Shown here: piece by piece, positions 1 to 5,102 of the stretch
Numbering within the stretch: position 1 is the first letter of the stretch
Layout: each line of letters starts with the position of its first letter
From: Candidatus Nanohalarchaeota archaeon
GTDB taxonomy: Archaea; EX4484-52; B79-G9
NCBI GenBank assembly: GCA_003660865.1
Contig: QMVA01000125.1
Coordinates: forward strand, 1 to 5,130
DNA: 5,130 nt
Direction of reading: 5' to 3'
Program-made: the position numbers and the translations under genes
The notes under the pieces: generated by a model
The model's database searches: none
Seen by the model: only the letters and a program-made list of their open reading frames with translations
What the model was told of the DNA's origin: nothing

Positions 1-2
1 AT

Positions 3-539
3 GACCTCACCCAAAAAAGCACCCACACAACACTCATCATCGCCCTCCTCCTGGCAACATCCTTCTCATTCATCTTCTTTCGCCACCAGTTCTTCATACT
101 GGCATTCATATCGATAGGCGCAATATCAAGAATGACGCAAAAATACTTTCCCCTCCTCATCGGCATCGACTTCTGTCTCTTCTTTGCAATACTCATCTCA
201 ATTGCCTACAGCCCGACCATCGGCATGCTCACAGGAATAATATCATCAACAATTGGCTCATTCCTAAGGCAGATAGAACGTGTAGAATACTACTTTACTC
301 CTATCTACGGCTTCATCCCCATCTGGATAATAATGTCCCTCTCAATCATCCCCCAAACCTCAATCCTCCTCACAGGAATGATCTGCGTCGCAACATACAT
401 AATCACGCGCTTCATCATGATATCAATAACCTTCAACATCTGCATAGCAAACCAGATCACATACATCGCAACCACCCTGGTATTCAACTACTGGCTCCTC
501 TCAACCGTAGCCCCAATCCTCATAACCCTCATGGCATAA
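3..539 (+). CDS. Multi-pass membrane protein, 5'-partial
   Basis: The reading frame is open from base 3 with no stop, so the gene begins to the left of the window and the ATG at 132 is most likely an internal Met. The 178 visible residues are very hydrophobic. About six membrane segments can be drawn: roughly residues 12-25, 29-42, 48-68, 72-88, 102-118 and 120-145, with a last one near 150-175. Short polar loops such as LRQIERVEYY (about residue 89-98) separate them. There is no signal peptide visible because the N-terminus is missing. I do not recognise the family. The Gly-rich segment around SPTIGMLTGIISS slightly recalls small integral membrane proteins such as ECF-transporter S components, but this is only a resemblance. 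It lies 58 nt upstream of larE on the same strand and shares its C-ending codon style. Because larE has its own promoter, a functional link to nickel or cofactor metabolism is not shown. Confidence 0.75.
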   Translation, partial: DLTQKSTHTTLIIALLLATSFSFIFFRHQFFILAFISIGAISRMTQKYFPLLIGIDFCLFFAILISIAYSPTIGMLTGIISSTIGSFLRQIERVEYYFTPIYGFIPIWIIMSLSIIPQTSILLTGMICVATYIITRFIMISITFNICIANQITYIATTLVFNYWLLSTVAPILITLMA

Positions 540-568
540 ATCAAAAACATACATCCCCCCAACACATA

Positions 569-577
569 CTTAAAAAT
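569..577 (+). promoter_or_regulatory. Archaeal TATA box for larE
   Basis: CTTAAAAAT lies centred 25 nt before the larE ATG at 598. This is the usual distance from an archaeal TATA box to the transcription start. No Shine-Dalgarno sequence precedes the ATG, so the transcript is probably leaderless. This also supports 598 rather than the internal Met at 652 as the start. Confidence 0.55.
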
Positions 578-597
578 GATTAATCATATAATAAAAC

Positions 598-1374
598 ATG
601 CCCCAAACACCAATCTCCAAACAAAACAACCTAAAAGCAAACCTAAAACAGATGCGCTCAGTCCTCATCGCCTACTCCGGCGGAACCGACAGCGCCTACC
701 TCGCAAAAACAGCACATGACCTCCTCGGAAAAAACGCAACAGCAGTAACAAAAACCTCCCCTGCCTACCCCAAAGCGCAGCTAGACGAAGCAAAAAAAAC
801 AGCAAAACAAATAGGCATAACTCACATAATAATCCCCCCGAAACCCAGCGACCTGAAAAACATAGAAAAAAACCAAAAAGACCGTTGCTACCACTGCAAA
901 AACCAGCTCTACAAAGACCTCAAAATAATCGCAAAAAAACAAGACATAACCCACATCTTAGACGGCACAAACTACACAGACAAAGACCGCCCCAGCATAC
1001 AGGTAATAAAAGAACAAAACATCCAAGTCCCCTTAAAAGACGCAAAACTAACAAAAAAAGACATAAGAACCCTCTCAAAAAAACAAAACCTCCCGACATG
1101 GAACAAGCCGGAAGAGTCATGCATCGCAACAAGATTTCCCCAAGGCACCAAAATAACAGCCCAAAATCTGGAAAAAATCCAAAAAGCAGAAAACATAATA
1201 AAAACTCTCGGCATAAAACAACTGCGCATAAGACACCACAACACACAGGCAATAATAGAGATCCCAAAAAAAGACATCCCTCAACTCCTGAAAAACCAAA
1301 AAAAAATAACAAAACAACTAAAAAACCTTGGCTACCCAACAGTCGCCCTTGACCTAGAACCCCTGAAAGAATAA
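598..1374 (+). CDS. larE: LarE, ATP-dependent sulfur insertase for NPN cofactor
   Basis: LarE adenylates the carboxylates of pyridinium-3,5-dicarboxylate mononucleotide and replaces them with thiocarboxylates, in the cytoplasm. The 258-residue protein has the PP-loop ATP site SGGTDS at residues 27-32, the DGTNYTD motif at 122-128 and the family signature WNKPEESCIATRFPQGT at 168-184, close to the WNK...SC...SRFPYGT stretch of Lactobacillus plantarum LarE. Cys175 matches the sulfur-donating Cys176 of that enzyme. A second motif, RCYHCK (Cys97, Cys100), is absent in L. plantarum LarE. A CXXC plus a later Cys is the pattern of the iron-sulfur type described in Thermotoga and methanogens, where a [4Fe-4S] cluster carries sulfur and the enzyme is not consumed. 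The start at 598 gives the usual N-terminal helix before the PP-loop. larB follows after 113 nt. PP-loop relatives exist (GuaA, ExsB types), but the signature motif makes LarE by far the best call. Confidence 0.93.
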   Translation: MPQTPISKQNNLKANLKQMRSVLIAYSGGTDSAYLAKTAHDLLGKNATAVTKTSPAYPKAQLDEAKKTAKQIGITHIIIPPKPSDLKNIEKNQKDRCYHCKNQLYKDLKIIAKKQDITHILDGTNYTDKDRPSIQVIKEQNIQVPLKDAKLTKKDIRTLSKKQNLPTWNKPEESCIATRFPQGTKITAQNLEKIQKAENIIKTLGIKQLRIRHHNTQAIIEIPKKDIPQLLKNQKKITKQLKNLGYPTVALDLEPLKE

Positions 1375-1426
1375 AAACTAAAAAAATAAAACACCATCTA
1401 ATAGTGCAATAAAAATCATAGAACAA

Positions 1427-1434
1427 TATATAAA
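1427..1434 (+). promoter_or_regulatory. Archaeal TATA box for larB-larC
   Basis: TATATAAA is a near-consensus archaeal TATA element in the 113-nt gap after larE. A start about 25 nt downstream, near 1456, would leave a leader of about 30 nt that includes the ribosome site at 1473-1479. larBC may therefore be transcribed separately from larE as well as by read-through. The inverted repeat TTGGA-N4-TCCAA (1436-1449) just downstream could be an operator. Confidence 0.55.
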
Positions 1435-1472
1435 GTTGGAGAATTCCAAGCTATTAATTGCTTGATACAATT

Positions 1473-1479
1473 GGTGGTG
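1473..1479 (+). promoter_or_regulatory. Ribosome binding site deciding the larB start
   Basis: GGTGGTG sits 8 nt before the ATG at 1488 and partly matches the anti-Shine-Dalgarno end of 16S rRNA. It argues against the upstream in-frame TTG at 1458, which would add ten residues that are not typical of the family. Confidence 0.6.
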
Positions 1480-1487
1480 CAATAAAA

Positions 1488-2216
1488 ATGGAAAAACTAC
1501 TAAAAGACTACAAATCCGGCAAAATAACAACAACAGAAATACTAAACAAGCTAAAATCCCTACCATACGAAGACCTCGGCTTCGCAAAAATAGACACCCA
1601 CCGCACAATAAGAACAGGCCACCCCGAAGTCATCTACTCAAAAGGCAAAACCACAACACAAATACTTAAAATCCTAAAGACAATGTCAACCCACAACCAA
1701 AACATCCTCGCAACAAAAGCAGACAAAAAAACATACACCACAATAAAAAAACAATACCCCAACGCCCAATACAACGAGCCCGCAAAAACAATTGTAATAA
1801 AAAAACAGACCCCAAAACCCAAAAAAGGAAAGATCCTGATAATCACCGCCGGCACATCCGACATCCCCATAGCAGAAGAAGCAAAAGTAACAGCAGAACT
1901 GATGGGCAGCATTACAGAAACACTCTACGACATCGGCGTAGCAGGCATCCACCGCCTCCTCGACAACAAAGAAAAGATATTCACAGCAACCATAATAATC
2001 GTAATCGCCGGCATGGACGGCGCCCTACCAAGCGTAATCGGTGGCCTCGCACAAGCCCCTGTAATCGCAGTCCCCACAAGCGTCGGCTACGGCGCAAGCT
2101 TTGAAGGCATCGCCCCCCTCCTCACCATGCTCAACACCTGCGCCCCCGGCGTAGTCACAGTCAACATCGACAACGGCTTCGGCGCAGGCTACTTCGCATC
2201 AATAATAAACAGGTGA
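1488..2216 (+). CDS. larB: LarB, NaAD carboxylase/hydrolase of NPN cofactor synthesis
   Basis: LarB carboxylates C5 of the pyridinium ring of nicotinic acid adenine dinucleotide and cleaves off AMP. This gives pyridinium-3,5-dicarboxylate mononucleotide, the first intermediate of the nickel-pincer cofactor. The protein has 242 residues, the usual length. The N-terminal region contains the family stretch IDTHRTIRTGHPEVIYSKGK (35-54). A PurE-like domain fills about 114-238, with GTSDIPIAEEA (122-132), AGMDGALPSVIGGLAQAPVI (174-193), PTSVGYG (196-202) and NIDNGFGAGY (226-235). Cys218 in the NTCAPG motif corresponds to the Cys that binds the pyridine ring in L. plantarum LarB. The ATG at 1488 is chosen because of the GGTGGTG site. 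Its stop overlaps the larC ribosome site, so the two are coupled. The GTSD and AGM motifs separate it from true PurE, which is shorter. Confidence 0.95.
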   Translation: MEKLLKDYKSGKITTTEILNKLKSLPYEDLGFAKIDTHRTIRTGHPEVIYSKGKTTTQILKILKTMSTHNQNILATKADKKTYTTIKKQYPNAQYNEPAKTIVIKKQTPKPKKGKILIITAGTSDIPIAEEAKVTAELMGSITETLYDIGVAGIHRLLDNKEKIFTATIIIVIAGMDGALPSVIGGLAQAPVIAVPTSVGYGASFEGIAPLLTMLNTCAPGVVTVNIDNGFGAGYFASIINR

Positions 2217-2217
2217 T
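2211..2217 (+). promoter_or_regulatory. larC ribosome site inside the larB stop
   Basis: AGGTGAT is a seven-base match to the expected anti-Shine-Dalgarno complement. It contains the larB TGA stop (2214-2216) and stands 4 nt before the larC ATG at 2222. This geometry supports translational coupling of LarB and LarC. It also supports ATG 2222 over the in-frame GTG at 2213, which lies inside the ribosome site itself. Confidence 0.75.
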
Positions 2218-2221
2218 AACC

Positions 2222-3388
2222 ATGAAAACAGCATACATAGATTGTTTCTCAGGCATAAGCGGCGACATGTTCCTCGCCGCCATGATAGACTCAGGACTAT
2301 ACTTAGACTACCTGAAAAAAGAACTAAAAAAACTGAACCTGGCAGGCTACGAAATAACCGCAAAAAAAACACAAAAAAACCAAATCACCGCAACCAAACT
2401 GACAATCACAGTAAAAGACCACCAGCCCCACCGCCACCTAAAAGACATCAACAGCATAATCGACACAAGCACACTTGATGAAGACACAAAAACAACCTCA
2501 AAAAACATCTTCCATAAGCTGGCAGAAGCAGAAAGCAAAATCCACAACATAGACATAAACAGTATCCACTTCCACGAGGTAGGCGCCATTGACTCAATAC
2601 TCGACATAGTAGGCGCAGCAATCGCCCTAAAAAAACTAAACATAAACACAATCTACACATCCCCTCTGCCACTAGGCGCCGGCTTCATAAAATGCGCACA
2701 CGGAACAATCCCACTTCCCGCCCCCGCAACAGCAGAACTCCTAAAAGGCATTCCTGTCTACCAGACATCCACAAAAGGCGAACTCGTAACCCCCACAGGC
2801 GCAGCAATAATCACAACAATAACCAACCGATTCACACAAATGCCCCAAATGAAACTAGAACAAACCGGCTACGGCGCAGGCACCCAGGACTTCGACCACC
2901 CAAACCTCCTAAGAATCTTCATAGGCACCGAAGAAGAGCAATACCAACAGGACACAGCAACAATAATAGAGACCAACATAGACGACATGAACCCCGAACA
3001 CTACAGCCACATAATCGAAAAACTCCTAAACGCAGGCGCCCTCGACGCATACCTCACAGGCATCCACATGAAAAACACCCGCCCCGCAACAAAACTGACC
3101 GTAATAGCAACACAGGAAACCCAAAACAACCTGACAGACATAATCTTCAAAGAAACCACAACATTCGGCATAAGGACCTACAACGTCCAAAGAAAAAAAC
3201 TAAGCGCACAAAAAATCAAAATAAACACAAAATACGGTCCAGTCACAATTAAACTAGGCAGATCAAAAGACAAAATAATCACAATCTCCCCTGAATACAA
3301 AGACTGCAAAAAGCTGGCAGACAAAAGCAACATCCCCCTAAAAGAAATCTACGACCTGGCAAAAAAAGCATACCTTGACAAACAATAA
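2222..3388 (+). CDS. larC: LarC, nickel insertase (pyridinium bisthiocarboxylate nickel chelatase)
   Basis: LarC inserts Ni into pyridinium-3,5-bisthiocarboxylic acid mononucleotide in a CTP-dependent cyclometallation and so completes the NPN cofactor. The protein has 388 residues, full length for the family. The N-terminal LarC1 part starts with IDCFSGISGDMFLAAMIDSG (6-25). It continues with a His-rich stretch DHQPHRHLKDI (66-76), HFHEVGAIDSILDIVGA (116-132), SPLPLGAGFIKCAHGTIPLP (147-166) and GELVTPTGAA (186-195). The C-terminal LarC2 part carries ETNIDDMNPE (250-259), the CTP-binding half in L. plantarum LarC. In L. plantarum the two halves are joined by a programmed ribosomal frameshift; here they lie in one continuous frame. 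The start at 2222 has a strong ribosome site and gives the classical MKTAYIDCFSG beginning. The gene ends 5 nt from a convergent regulator gene. Confidence 0.95.
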   Translation: MKTAYIDCFSGISGDMFLAAMIDSGLYLDYLKKELKKLNLAGYEITAKKTQKNQITATKLTITVKDHQPHRHLKDINSIIDTSTLDEDTKTTSKNIFHKLAEAESKIHNIDINSIHFHEVGAIDSILDIVGAAIALKKLNINTIYTSPLPLGAGFIKCAHGTIPLPAPATAELLKGIPVYQTSTKGELVTPTGAAIITTITNRFTQMPQMKLEQTGYGAGTQDFDHPNLLRIFIGTEEEQYQQDTATIIETNIDDMNPEHYSHIIEKLLNAGALDAYLTGIHMKNTRPATKLTVIATQETQNNLTDIIFKETTTFGIRTYNVQRKKLSAQKIKINTKYGPVTIKLGRSKDKIITISPEYKDCKKLADKSNIPLKEIYDLAKKAYLDKQ

Positions 3389-3393
3389 TTTAT

Positions 3394-3750
3394 TCACACT
3401 ATTGCCGCACTTTCAATGTGCTGAGGCGCATCACAATCACTGGAATCCATTTTTTTCAAAGACTCAATCATCAGCGATTTATGAAGTTCAATCAGTTTTT
3501 TAACTGCAACATTATCCTGGTTTATCCGAAACATCTGCGATTTCCCGACTTTACGGGTATGAACTATAATTGACGAATCAACAAGTTTATCCCATATCTT
3601 GTCAAGCGTATTCCAGGACACATTTGAGTTTTTTGCTATATTCTGCTTATTATGATCATATTCCCTAAAGACAATCAGAAAGTCAAACACCCTGATTAAA
3701 GGTGTGTCTCCCAAGAATTCTATAAGCAGCGAGTCATTTTCCGATGTCAT
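3394..3750 (-). CDS. Winged helix-turn-helix DNA-binding protein
   Basis: This is a 118-residue protein with a DNA-binding winged helix at about residues 15-82. LLIEFLGDTPLIRVFDFLIV (8-27) forms the first helix. NKQNIAKNSNVSWNTLDKIW (34-53) is the helix-turn-helix. IIVHTRKVGKSQMFRIN (61-77) is the wing. The tail KKLIELHKSLMIESLKKM (84-101) is probably a dimerising helix. From memory, LLGDSP..RVLDFL with a later TR..G....Y.LN pattern is a common, little-studied archaeal regulator family. ATG 3750 is chosen over the in-frame GTG at 3759. GTGAT there serves as a ribosome site 4 nt before the ATG, the same spacing as in larC. The product probably binds its own upstream region, where a TTGTGTC/GACACAA dyad lies 21-45 nt ahead of the start. 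Codon use is unlike the C-ending style of larEBC. The gene converges on larC, so control of lar is not implied. Confidence 0.8.
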   Translation of the reverse strand: MTSENDSLLIEFLGDTPLIRVFDFLIVFREYDHNKQNIAKNSNVSWNTLDKIWDKLVDSSIIVHTRKVGKSQMFRINQDNVAVKKLIELHKSLMIESLKKMDSSDCDAPQHIESAAIV

Positions 3751-3770
3751 TTTTATCACGTTGATTTAAT

Positions 3771-3795
3771 TTGTGTCACCGTGTATGCGACACAA
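3771..3795 (-). promoter_or_regulatory. Dyad operator upstream of the winged-helix gene
   Basis: TTGTGTC (3771-3777) and GACACAA (3789-3795) form a perfect 7-bp inverted repeat with an 11-bp spacer, 21 nt before the regulator's ATG. If the palindromic TTAATTAA at 3808-3815 is the minus-strand TATA box, transcription would start near 3785, inside the dyad. That is a position where a bound dimer would block it. Autoregulation is an inference. Confidence 0.45.
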
Positions 3796-3806
3796 CTGTG
3801 CTTTTT

Positions 3807-3826
3807 GTTAATTAACCGTAATTAAC
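3807..3826. promoter_or_regulatory. Phased TAATTAAC repeats, possible divergent promoter
   Basis: TAATTAAC is repeated at 3809-3816 and 3819-3826 with a 10-bp period, one DNA turn. The first copy is part of the perfect palindrome GTTAATTAAC (3807-3816). Further GTTA-containing steps follow to about 3847. TTAATTAA could act as a TATA box in either direction, leftward for the winged-helix gene and rightward for a transcript starting near 3837. It could equally be an operator array. Confidence 0.35.
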
Positions 3827-3838
3827 GTTAGTTATCAT

Positions 3839-3935
3839 TATAGTTAAGGTCGTTACTATATGGACAAACTTAGCCAAAAACCAAGAGACCTTAATCTATA
3901 TGGTGAAGACATTTGTCCAAATAGTTATGTCTTCA
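3839..3935 (+). ncRNA. Two hairpins with complementary loops, possible structured RNA
   Basis: Hairpin A pairs TATAGTTAAGGTC (3839-3851) with GACCTTAATCTATA (3887-3900): 13 base pairs with one bulged T at 3895, around a 35-nt loop. Hairpin C pairs TGAAGACAT (3904-3912) with ATGTCTTCA (3927-3935): nine perfect pairs around a 14-nt loop. GGACAA (3862-3867) in loop A is complementary to TTGTCC (3913-3918) in loop C, so the two could kiss. CTATATGG is also directly repeated at 3856-3863 and 3896-3903. The stretch does not look coding. It may be a small RNA or a leader. It may instead be nested DNA sites, and the strand is a guess. I do not recognise an Rfam-type family. Confidence 0.3.
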
Positions 3936-3944
3936 ACTATAGTT
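3935..3944. repeat. AACTATAGTT palindrome
   Basis: This is a perfect 10-bp palindrome next to hairpin C. Its right half extends into TATAGTTAA (3938-3946), which repeats the same 9-mer at 3839-3847. It stands 18 bp before the TATA box of the following gene and is a candidate operator for it. Confidence 0.35.
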
Positions 3945-3961
3945 AACATTGAAGCGTTATA

Positions 3962-3969
3962 TTTAAATA
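3962..3969 (+). promoter_or_regulatory. Archaeal TATA box for the small WGGKH gene
   Basis: TTTAAATA within TTATATTTAAATAG is a strong archaeal TATA element. Its centre is 27 nt before the ATG at 3993, so transcription would begin at or next to that codon and the message would be leaderless. This favours 3993 over the out-of-frame ATG at 4009 as the real start. Confidence 0.6.
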
Positions 3970-3992
3970 GTTTTAGCTCATAACATCAATTT

Positions 3993-4254
3993 ATGAAGTT
4001 TTCTTTTGATGAATCATCAGGAATTAAGAGGACAATTATCGAGAGGATGGTATCAAAAAGAATATGGGGTGGCAAACATATTGACTACGAACATATCGCA
4101 GGCGGTTTCCCGTCACATCTCAAAAAAAACAGTCCTTTCAGTAGCCGACGAATTGATAAGAGATGAATTTATAGTAAAAAAGCCAACAGGATATGGCTTG
4201 CAGGTCTATCTTAATACTCACATGAAAGACAAAATCCAAGAGTATTTAGAATAA
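3993..4254 (+). CDS. Small conserved WGGKH/GYGL protein, frameshifted
   Basis: The gene is read in two frames. From ATG 3993 the first frame gives 43 residues including ERMVSKRIWGGKHIDYEHIA (17-36) and GGFPSHL, then runs into a stop near 4176. A frame one base later then continues KKTVLSVADELIRDEF and VKKPTGYGLQVYLN to the TAA at 4252-4254. The join falls on eight A's (4122-4129). Seven would give one continuous 86-residue protein. From memory, small archaeal and some bacterial proteins share this order (RWGGKHT..., GFPKHL, VADELIKEG, KPT.YGL.VSLN). I know no established function; the C-terminal half looks like a winged-helix wing. The ATG at 4009 opens the second frame upstream of the join (82 or 81 residues), but its N-terminal part has no family resemblance. 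The shift may be an assembly error, a real mutation, or slippage. It ends 5 nt from a convergent gene. Confidence 0.6.
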
Positions 4255-4259
4255 TGCCC

Positions 4260-4856
4260 TCACTCACCCTCATACAAATACGTTGCACGAGAACCAATTG
4301 GCAGCGACAGGTCAACAGTTTTTGGAAACTCCCCATCATCCTTAAACGTACCAGTACATACTCCCTCTTCACCAACTATTAGCACATTGAATGCACATTC
4401 CACATCATCAACCTGTCTTCCGTTTACAAGAATCAAAATATCTTCTGCCTCATATTCTATCTCATTCACTCCCGAATTCTTCACAATAATCTCAATCCTT
4501 TTGGTTTCAGAGCCTTCCCGAATATCTTCAAACGAAACACCCAAAATTTTAATTCTAGTACCAATTTCAATAAAAAATCCTTCACACGATCTGACAGCGT
4601 CCTTAATAGTATCTCCTGTATTGCGTCTATAAAATGAATATTCCGAATCATCCTCTGCGTTTAATTTGAGATTTTTGTAACTCTCCAGAAGACCATTATT
4701 TATATTGATTTTAGTCTGAATATATTTCAAATGCTGCTCTTTATCTATAAATGGGCTATATTCATCACCATAATCAATATTCACATCTTCAACTAACTTT
4801 TTTAAGTTATTCAAATATGACTTGTATCCATACATGCATAAGATAAGAGCCTCCAC
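4260..4856 (-). CDS. Unrecognised protein with archaellum/pilin-like C-terminal beta-domain, 5' end uncertain
   Basis: The 198-residue version begins at GTG 4856. The same frame stays open upstream to 4997, adding 47 residues such as AELQVKSVFYETNQSDDYY and NVDEIKNAEENNR, which look like normal protein. No ATG, GTG or TTG occurs in that extension, and GTG 4856 has only a weak GAGG site about 11 nt away, so the true N-terminus is probably missing. The N-terminal half is charged and helical, with no signal peptide or membrane segment. The C-terminal half (about 97-195) is strand-rich: RIKILGVSFEDI, then IEIIVKNSGVNEIEYEAEDI followed by LILVNGRQV (121-149), ending LPIGSRATYLYEG. The VKNSG...LVNG pattern recalls ArlF/ArlG archaellum accessory proteins and CARDB-type adhesion domains. 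Cys154 and Cys167 could form a disulfide. If it is an exported pilus-type protein, the usual N-terminal hydrophobic anchor has been lost. Function is not assigned. Confidence 0.6.
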   Translation of the reverse strand: MEALILCMYGYKSYLNNLKKLVEDVNIDYGDEYSPFIDKEQHLKYIQTKININNGLLESYKNLKLNAEDDSEYSFYRRNTGDTIKDAVRSCEGFFIEIGTRIKILGVSFEDIREGSETKRIEIIVKNSGVNEIEYEAEDILILVNGRQVDDVECAFNVLIVGEEGVCTGTFKDDGEFPKTVDLSLPIGSRATYLYEGE

Positions 4857-4967
4857 CCGATTATTTTCCTCTGCATTCTTTATTTCATCAACATTTACTC
4901 TGCTCTTTTTGACAACATTATCATAATAATCATCTGACTGGTTCGTTTCATAAAAAACAGATTTAAC

Positions 4968-4995
4968 CTGTAACTCCGCTTGTTTTACGTAATAA
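4968..4995 (+). repeat. Left arm of 28-bp imperfect inverted repeat
   Basis: This arm reads CTGTAACTCCGC, a five-base spacer, then TTACGTAATAA. It is inverted with respect to 5103-5130, with 21 of 28 positions identical. 11 of 12 match in the outer block and 10 of 11 in the inner block, while all five spacer bases differ. The arm lies inside the open extension of the minus-strand gene. It may be the end of a small mobile element or a regulator-binding site with two half-sites. Confidence 0.55.
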
Positions 4996-5050
4996 TCTTA
5001 TCTCTTAGCTAACAGTTAATCCTTTTTAGGTCATAGAGCGTATCACATAT

Positions 5051-5058
5051 TTACGTAA
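5051..5058. repeat. Middle TTACGTAA palindrome
   Basis: This is the second of three TTACGTAA palindromes (4985-4992, 5051-5058, 5106-5113). On the + strand it is followed by TAC, like the inverted right copy. It lacks the GCGGAGTTA half-site found in both outer arms. The 4997-5102 stretch has no gene I can support, only AT-rich DNA with the additional palindrome TTAGCTAA at 5005-5012. Confidence 0.5.
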
Positions 5059-5102
5059 TACTATTTTGCTCTATTTCAGCATCAGCAACATAAATCTTTC
5101 CC

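Larger units (their letters stand above)
1404..1489 (+). repeat. 13-bp direct repeat bracketing the larB promoter
   Basis: GTGCAATAAAAAT occurs perfectly at 1404-1416 and again at 1477-1489, 73 bp apart. The second copy overlaps the larB ribosome site and start codon. The TATA box and the small inverted repeat TTGGA/TCCAA (1436-1440, 1445-1449) lie between the copies. It may be a local duplication or an insertion footprint. The function is unknown. Confidence 0.6.

Noticed and set aside
885..1426. Long open frames on both strands across larE, and similar ones across larB and larC
   Set aside because: They are shadows caused by A- and C-rich codons. The peptides are low-complexity (Lys/Pro/His-rich or Cys/Leu/Phe-rich) and overlap strongly recognised genes.
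1458..1487. TTG 1458 as the larB start
   Set aside because: The ten added residues are not family-like and would overlap the GGTGGTG ribosome site that serves ATG 1488.
3807..3990. CRISPR array or tRNA in the intergenic region
   Set aside because: There are no regularly spaced repeats of 25-35 bp, and none of the stems fits a cloverleaf with T-loop and CCA-end features.
4009..4254. ATG 4009 (or TTG 4006) as the start of a simple 81-82 residue gene
   Set aside because: The part before 4122 in this frame has no family resemblance, while the alternative frame from 3993 carries the conserved WGGKH and GFPSHL motifs and is correctly spaced from the TATA box.
4387..4632. Plus-strand 81-codon frame within the minus-strand gene
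   Set aside because: It overlaps the more protein-like minus-strand frame completely, is Ser/Ile-rich and has no promoter or ribosome site of its own.
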